NCBI GenBank assembly: GCA_023300185.1
Contig: CP097092.1
Coordinates: 1,054,001-1,118,000, forward strand
Reading direction: 5' to 3'
DNA length: 64,000 nt
DNA from: Lancefieldella parvula
Lineage (GTDB): Bacteria; Actinomycetota; Coriobacteriia; Coriobacteriales; Atopobiaceae
The notes beneath the pieces were generated by a model. The model was not told where the DNA came from. It ran no database searches and worked only from the letters and a program-made list of their open reading frames with translations. The translations under genes and the position numbers were made by a program. Below, one piece after another: positions 59,578 to 64,000 of the stretch (the stretch's first letter is position 1; each line of letters starts with the position of its first letter).

Positions 59578-61248
59578 ATGCTGGAAGTATCAAACATTAA
59601 AGTTCATGTTGCACCTCTTCGTAAGCATCCTACTAAAGAATCAAAGGTAGGGTTTGACGCGCTCCTTCGCACTCTCCGAGTCTCTGCGGATGAAGTTACC
59701 TCATACGAGCTGCATAAACGCTCAATTGATGCACGTAAAAGAAACGATATTGTTCTTATTCTCACCTACCACGTAACTCTTAAAGGTGGACCTGCAGCGG
59801 AACAAAAACTTCTGAACAGGATTCAAGGTAGGCCTGCAGCAAAGCATATCAAGCTTGCAGAGCCAAATACTTTTACGCTTCCCAAAGCGAAGCAACCTGC
59901 TCCCTTAGAGAATCGTCCCGTTGTTGTAGGAGCAGGATGTGCAGGCTTGTTCTGTGCGCTTACGCTTGCCAAGGCTGGCCTCAATCCCCTGCTTATTGAG
60001 CGCGGAGATGATGCAGCACGAAGAACTGCGGCGGTAGAGCATCACAACCAAACGGGTCAGCTCGATATTGAGAGCAACATCCAATTTGGTCTTGGTGGTG
60101 CTGGTACATTCTCTGACGGCAAGCTCAACACGGGTACCAAAAGTGCTTCTCACCGCTTTATTCTTGAGACTTTTGTAAAAGCAGGCGCACAGAAAAATAT
60201 TTTATGGGACGCAAAACCCCACGTAGGAAGCGATGTTCTTCCCACTGTTGTGACCAACATTGTCACAATGATTGAAGAGGCGGGTGGAGCCGTTGCATTT
60301 AGGACAAAACTCGCCTCCCTAGAGCGAGCCTCAGATGGCTCTCTTTCTGCAATTCAGGTTGAGAAGACCAATCCAGACGGCTCAACTCAAACTGAAACCA
60401 TAAAGACTCGCACAATGATTCTTGCGACTGGTCACTCAAGTAGAGACACGTATGTCATGCTCAAAGACAAAGGTATTTCTATGGAGAGAAAAACCTTTGC
60501 TATGGGTGTGCGAATTGAGCATCTTCAGTCTCAAATCAATAAATCGTTGTACGGTCCCGAGGCAACCAATCCCGTACTTGGAGCGGCCCCTTACAAGCTT
60601 TCTGTTCATCTTCCCTCTGGTAGGAGTGCTTTCTCATTCTGCATGTGTCCTGGTGGCTATGTTGTATCTGCAGCTAGCGAGAAGGACGGCGTAGTTACAA
60701 ACGGCATGAGCCTGTCTGACCGTGCAGGCAAAAATGCCAACTCAGGCCTGTTAGCTAACGTCTATCCAGAAGATCTACCAGGAGACGACGTACTTGCTGG
60801 CATTGAGCTGCAACGTTCTTGCGAGCAAGCGGCCTTTAAAGCGGGCGGCGGAGCTTATGTTGCCCCTGCTCAGCTTGTAGGCGACTTCTTAAACAAGAAA
60901 GCTTCTACTGGACCTCGTTCGATAAAACCAACGTATCCACGTGGTGTTACCTGGACCTCGCTTGAAGACTGTCTTCCACCCTACGTCTTACAAACCTTGC
61001 GAGAAGCCCTTCCGGTCATGGATAAAAAGCTTCATGGCTTTGCGCATCCCGACGCTGTGCTTACGGGTGTTGAAACACGGTCAAGCTCTCCCGTAAGAAT
61101 TACCCGCGATGAAACAGGACAAAGCATTAACACACCAGGAATATGGCCTGTAGGTGAAGGTGCTGGCTATGCGGGTGGCATTATGAGTGCTGCTGCAGAT
61201 GGCATTAGAATGGCTGAGCTTGTAGTAGAGCACTACAACAACGCTTAG
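59578..61248 (+). CDS. FAD-dependent dehydrogenase of the COG2509 family
   Basis: A 556-residue flavoprotein. An N-terminal region of about 110 residues (LEVSNIKVHVAPLRKH) of ferredoxin-like type precedes the FAD Rossmann motif PVVVGAGCAGLFCALTLAKAG near residue 115. Typical text follows: ESNIQFGLGGAGTFSDGKLNTG, FCMCPGGYVVSAASE and the C-terminal WPVGEGAGYAGGIMSAAADG. The family is conserved but uncharacterised. The stop codon overlaps that of the convergent uvrB by 4 bases, with no room for a terminator between them. Confidence 0.9.
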   Translation: MLEVSNIKVHVAPLRKHPTKESKVGFDALLRTLRVSADEVTSYELHKRSIDARKRNDIVLILTYHVTLKGGPAAEQKLLNRIQGRPAAKHIKLAEPNTFTLPKAKQPAPLENRPVVVGAGCAGLFCALTLAKAGLNPLLIERGDDAARRTAAVEHHNQTGQLDIESNIQFGLGGAGTFSDGKLNTGTKSASHRFILETFVKAGAQKNILWDAKPHVGSDVLPTVVTNIVTMIEEAGGAVAFRTKLASLERASDGSLSAIQVEKTNPDGSTQTETIKTRTMILATGHSSRDTYVMLKDKGISMERKTFAMGVRIEHLQSQINKSLYGPEATNPVLGAAPYKLSVHLPSGRSAFSFCMCPGGYVVSAASEKDGVVTNGMSLSDRAGKNANSGLLANVYPEDLPGDDVLAGIELQRSCEQAAFKAGGGAYVAPAQLVGDFLNKKASTGPRSIKPTYPRGVTWTSLEDCLPPYVLQTLREALPVMDKKLHGFAHPDAVLTGVETRSSSPVRITRDETGQSINTPGIWPVGEGAGYAGGIMSAAADGIRMAELVVEHYNNA

Positions 61249-63485
61249 TGCTTGCCTCTATAACGTCTGCGAGTTGCGTGAGCACTGCCCTTTCTAGCTC
61301 CTGTTTTAAGCCTCTTGATAACATCATCTGATGTAGTGCCTTCAAGCTGACTTCTAATGGCTACAATCTGATCTCTGAGCTCTGCTGCATGCTCATAATC
61401 CATTGACGCAGAAGCTTCTGCCATCTCTGCTTCCATACCAGAAAGCATAGCCTCAACCTCTGAGCGCGGAAGATTTTGAAGCTCTTCAGCAAGCAATTCT
61501 GCAGGCATCTCAAGAATTGATTCTTGCTGTTCTTCAAGCGAATCTTCGTCATCGGAGGCGGTATAGAACTCTCCGTTTTTGCGCTTGCGTTTATCAACGT
61601 TCTCTGAAGCTTCAGCAATAAAGCCTGCAATATCCGTAATAGATTTCTTAACGGTCTTAGGTACAATACCGTGCTCTTTGTTAAACGCTTCCTGAAGCTC
61701 TCGACGCCTTTTTGTTTCATCAATGGCAATGCGCATAGAATCAGTGATTTTATCGGCATACATAATGACCTGGCCAGAAGCGTTTCTTGCCGCTCTACCC
61801 ATAGTCTGAATAAGAGACCTTCTGTTTCTTAAGAAGCCTTCTTTATCTGCATCAAGAATAGCTACGAGAGAAACCTCTGGAATATCAAGGCCTTCTCGCA
61901 AAAGGTTGATTCCAACAAGCACGTCAATTTTTCCCTGACGCAAATCTCTAATAATTTCTACACGGTCAAGCGTGGCAGTATCCGAATGCATGTAGTTGAC
62001 TTTAATACCCTCGTCTAACAGGTGATCTGTAAGATCTTCTGCCATTCTTTTAGTGAGCGTAGTAACAAGAACGCGCTCTTTTTTTGCCACTCTCTCTTTG
62101 ACCTCTGAAATAAGATCATCAATCTGACCCCTTACTGGTCTGACATCAATCTTTGGATCTAGGAGGCCAGTTGGACGAATAATCTGCTCAACCTGTTGTT
62201 GGGCAACCGTCTCTTCGTAGTCTCCAGGAGTTGCAGAGACGTAAATAAACTGTGGAATGCGTCCTTCAAACTCGTCAAATCTGAGCGGTCTGTTATCAAG
62301 TGCAGAAGGAAGTCTAAATCCGTGATCTACCAGCGTAACCTTACGAGACCTATCACCCTCATACATACCTCTTATTTGAGGAACCGTAACGTGTGACTCA
62401 TCAATGATGCAAATCATGTCTTTAGGGAAATAATCAATGAGCGTATAGGGAGGCTCACCGGGAGCACGCCCATCCAAATGGCGCGAGTAGTTCTCAATAC
62501 CATTGCAATAACCCATGGTCTCAAGCATCTCTAGATCATAGTTTGTCCTCTGAGCAAGACGCTGAGCTTCTAGCAATTTATCGTTTTCTTTAAGCTCTTT
62601 AACACGAGCTTCCATCTCTTCCGAGATGGTTGTAAGAGCATGGGTAATCTTTGGACGCTCAGTAACGTAGTGAGATGCTGGCCAAATTGGAATAGCATCA
62701 AACTCTCTCAGTACTTCTCCCGTTACATTGCTAACCTCTGAAATACTTTCTACTTCATCACCAAAGAACTCAATACGCAGCGGATTTTCTGCATACGGTG
62801 GGAATACATCAACAACGTCTCCACGAACCCTAAACATACCGCGCTGCAGGTCATAATCATTTCTATCGTACTGGACATCAATAAGATCTTTAATAAAATC
62901 ATCACGCTCAAGAGGAACGGATTTATCTACATTAGGAGCAAGACCTGCATAGTCTTGAGGACTACCAATACCGTAAATACACGATACAGATGCTACAACA
63001 ATGACATCACGCCTAGACAAAAGCGATGAAGTTGCCTGGTGACGGAGCTTCTCAACCTCTTCGTTGATGGAAGCATCTTTTTCTATGTATGTATCAGACT
63101 GCGGAACATATGCCTCTGGCTGGTAGTAGTCATAGTACGAGACAAAGTACACAACAGCGTTGTTAGGAAAGAGCTCCTTCATCTCTGAAGCAACCTGTGC
63201 AGCTAGTGTTTTGTTGGGCTCCATAATAAGCGTGGGGCGGTTGAGCTTCTCGATAGTTTTAGCCATAGAGAAGGTCTTACCCGAACCCGTAACACCTAAG
63301 AGCGTCTGGTACCTGAGCCCGCCTTCAATTCCTTGGGCAAGCTTTTCTATTGCCTGTGGCTGATCACCTGCGGGTTCAAAAGGAGATACTACCTGAAGCT
63401 TCTCTTCTCCTGCTTCACGTCCAAATCGGCGCAGTTCAGCGCCAATAAATTCTTTGTGATTGTCCGCAGAACGAGATGCATCCAT
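61245..63485 (-). CDS. uvrB: Excinuclease ABC subunit B
   Basis: Helicase-like core of nucleotide excision repair, 746 residues (longer than the usual 660-680 because of a C-terminal extension). Motifs are Walker A GVTGSGKTFSMAK, the beta-hairpin region YDYYQPEAYVPQSDTYIEKD, IDESHVT and QTMGRAARN. The UVR motif MDYEHAAELRDQIVAIRSQL near the C-terminus binds UvrC. A basic tail follows. AAAGGAGAA supports the ATG. A LexA-like site lies upstream. Confidence 0.98.
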   Translation of the reverse strand: MDASRSADNHKEFIGAELRRFGREAGEEKLQVVSPFEPAGDQPQAIEKLAQGIEGGLRYQTLLGVTGSGKTFSMAKTIEKLNRPTLIMEPNKTLAAQVASEMKELFPNNAVVYFVSYYDYYQPEAYVPQSDTYIEKDASINEEVEKLRHQATSSLLSRRDVIVVASVSCIYGIGSPQDYAGLAPNVDKSVPLERDDFIKDLIDVQYDRNDYDLQRGMFRVRGDVVDVFPPYAENPLRIEFFGDEVESISEVSNVTGEVLREFDAIPIWPASHYVTERPKITHALTTISEEMEARVKELKENDKLLEAQRLAQRTNYDLEMLETMGYCNGIENYSRHLDGRAPGEPPYTLIDYFPKDMICIIDESHVTVPQIRGMYEGDRSRKVTLVDHGFRLPSALDNRPLRFDEFEGRIPQFIYVSATPGDYEETVAQQQVEQIIRPTGLLDPKIDVRPVRGQIDDLISEVKERVAKKERVLVTTLTKRMAEDLTDHLLDEGIKVNYMHSDTATLDRVEIIRDLRQGKIDVLVGINLLREGLDIPEVSLVAILDADKEGFLRNRRSLIQTMGRAARNASGQVIMYADKITDSMRIAIDETKRRRELQEAFNKEHGIVPKTVKKSITDIAGFIAEASENVDKRKRKNGEFYTASDDEDSLEEQQESILEMPAELLAEELQNLPRSEVEAMLSGMEAEMAEASASMDYEHAAELRDQIVAIRSQLEGTTSDDVIKRLKTGARKGSAHATRRRYRGKH

Positions 63486-63534
63486 GAGATTCTCCTTTTC
63501 TTGTGAAAGTAGTATACCCCACTTCTCAAAACTG

Positions 63535-63546
63535 AAACACTTGTTC
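63535..63546 (-). promoter_or_regulatory. Possible LexA (SOS) box upstream of uvrB
   Basis: Read on the minus strand, GAACAAGTGTTT differs by one base from the actinobacterial/Firmicute SOS box GAACnnnnGTTC and lies about 50 bases before the uvrB ATG. A TATACT element follows toward the gene. A single weak match in AT-rich DNA, so low certainty. Confidence 0.35.
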
Positions 63547-63661
63547 TATACTATTTATAAATTGCAGTATAGTTTCAAAGTGTGACGGGTAATAAATACA
63601 TTACCTATATGCGTTAAACTAGCATTTAAATAAATAAGTTACATCAGATAAAGGAGATACC

Positions 63662-64000
63662 TTGGGCGTCTCAGATCTTTTCTCGCTAAATAAAGCTTCA
63701 AAGCAACCTCAGGGTTCTACCCTAGAGAAGATTTTGCTGCGCTCAAATAATGTCATTGCCGCTCTTAAAGACCTTATTGCAAACAATCAGATTGCAGAGG
63801 CTGGTCTTCAAGAGATGCTGATGCGCTCTAAAAATCTCGAGAATACCAATCTGCCCAAGGGCGATGTTCATAAGCTAGACAGAACGGGTCGCTGGTGGTT
63901 CAACGCTAACACACTGGAGTGCGCACCAGAAGAGTACGATGCTTTTATTGCAACAGAAGCAATCCTCAACATTTCACAAGATGTTGAAGCCCTAAAGAAT
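63662..64000 (+). CDS. Unrecognised protein, partial (runs off the window)
   Basis: An open frame from TTG 63662 with AAGGAG five bases upstream continues to the window end (113 codons). It begins MGVSDLFSLNKASKQPQG and includes DRTGRWWFNANTLECAPEEY. No signal peptide or membrane segment is seen in this part; it appears largely helical. Divergent from uvrB. No family assigned. Confidence 0.65.
   Translation, partial: MGVSDLFSLNKASKQPQGSTLEKILLRSNNVIAALKDLIANNQIAEAGLQEMLMRSKNLENTNLPKGDVHKLDRTGRWWFNANTLECAPEEYDAFIATEAILNISQDVEALKN

Overview
This is about 64 kb of a bacterial chromosome with dense coding, roughly 45-47% G+C by eye, no rRNA, no insertion sequence, no prophage and no CRISPR array. 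Gene content points to Coriobacteriia (Actinomycetota), most likely Atopobiaceae such as Lancefieldella/Atopobium. The clues are the rapZ-whiA pair upstream of gapA-pgk-tpiA-secG, a bacterial Elp3, two tandem PepC peptidases, and an oral-commensal style peptide and sialic acid economy. No 16S gene is present, so the genus is an inference.

Layout. 0-4 kb: dnaE (minus, frame broken). 4-7 kb: two tandem PepC cysteine aminopeptidases. 7-9.3 kb: a small membrane protein, a YigZ-family protein, a PTS IIA protein and rnpB. 9.3-9.7 kb: an intergenic repeat island. 9.7-12.5 kb: a Trm9-like methyltransferase divergent from an Elp3-type tRNA enzyme. 12.6-14.9 kb: a peroxiredoxin system. 15-21 kb: tRNA-Val, small membrane proteins, a YbhN-type membrane protein, mnmA with a cysteine desulfurase, and a CmpB-type membrane protein. 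21.0-21.8 kb: tRNA-Gly, tRNA-Cys and a second repeat island. 21.8-25.2 kb: a fused STAS-kinase protein, a SpoIIE phosphatase and tRNA-Leu. 25.3-31.3 kb: an Opp-type peptide importer. 31.8-37.2 kb: secG, glycolysis genes, whiA and rapZ. 37.3-47.8 kb: a long operon for uptake and breakdown of sialic acid. 48-49 kb: an AT-rich patch with a broken secreted-protein gene. 49-57.3 kb: uvrC-murJ-ybaK-uvrA and a YhcH protein. 57.4-64 kb: an Mrp ATPase, two flavoproteins, uvrB and the start of an unrecognised gene.

How they fit together. Peptide import (Opp) and PepC peptidases serve amino-acid nutrition. The nan operon feeds host sialic acid, possibly O-acetylated, toward N-acetylglucosamine-6-phosphate. 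Elp3, the Trm9-like enzyme, MnmA and a desulfurase all concern wobble uridine 34 of tRNA. UvrA, UvrB and UvrC all lie within 15 kb.

Most notable signals: (1) the octamer GGCGAGAA occurs about 32 times on the two strands against about 2 expected, including as an inverted pair forming a terminator, which resembles a DNA-uptake-type signal; (2) two intergenic islands are built from related short two-part repeats with inverted members; (3) Elp3 is paired with a Trm9-like methyltransferase; (4) an STAS domain and an anti-sigma-kinase domain are fused in one protein. At least seven genes, including essential dnaE, carry single-base frame breaks or in-frame stops. That looks more like base-level sequence error than seven real pseudogenes, and frame claims should be read with this in mind.
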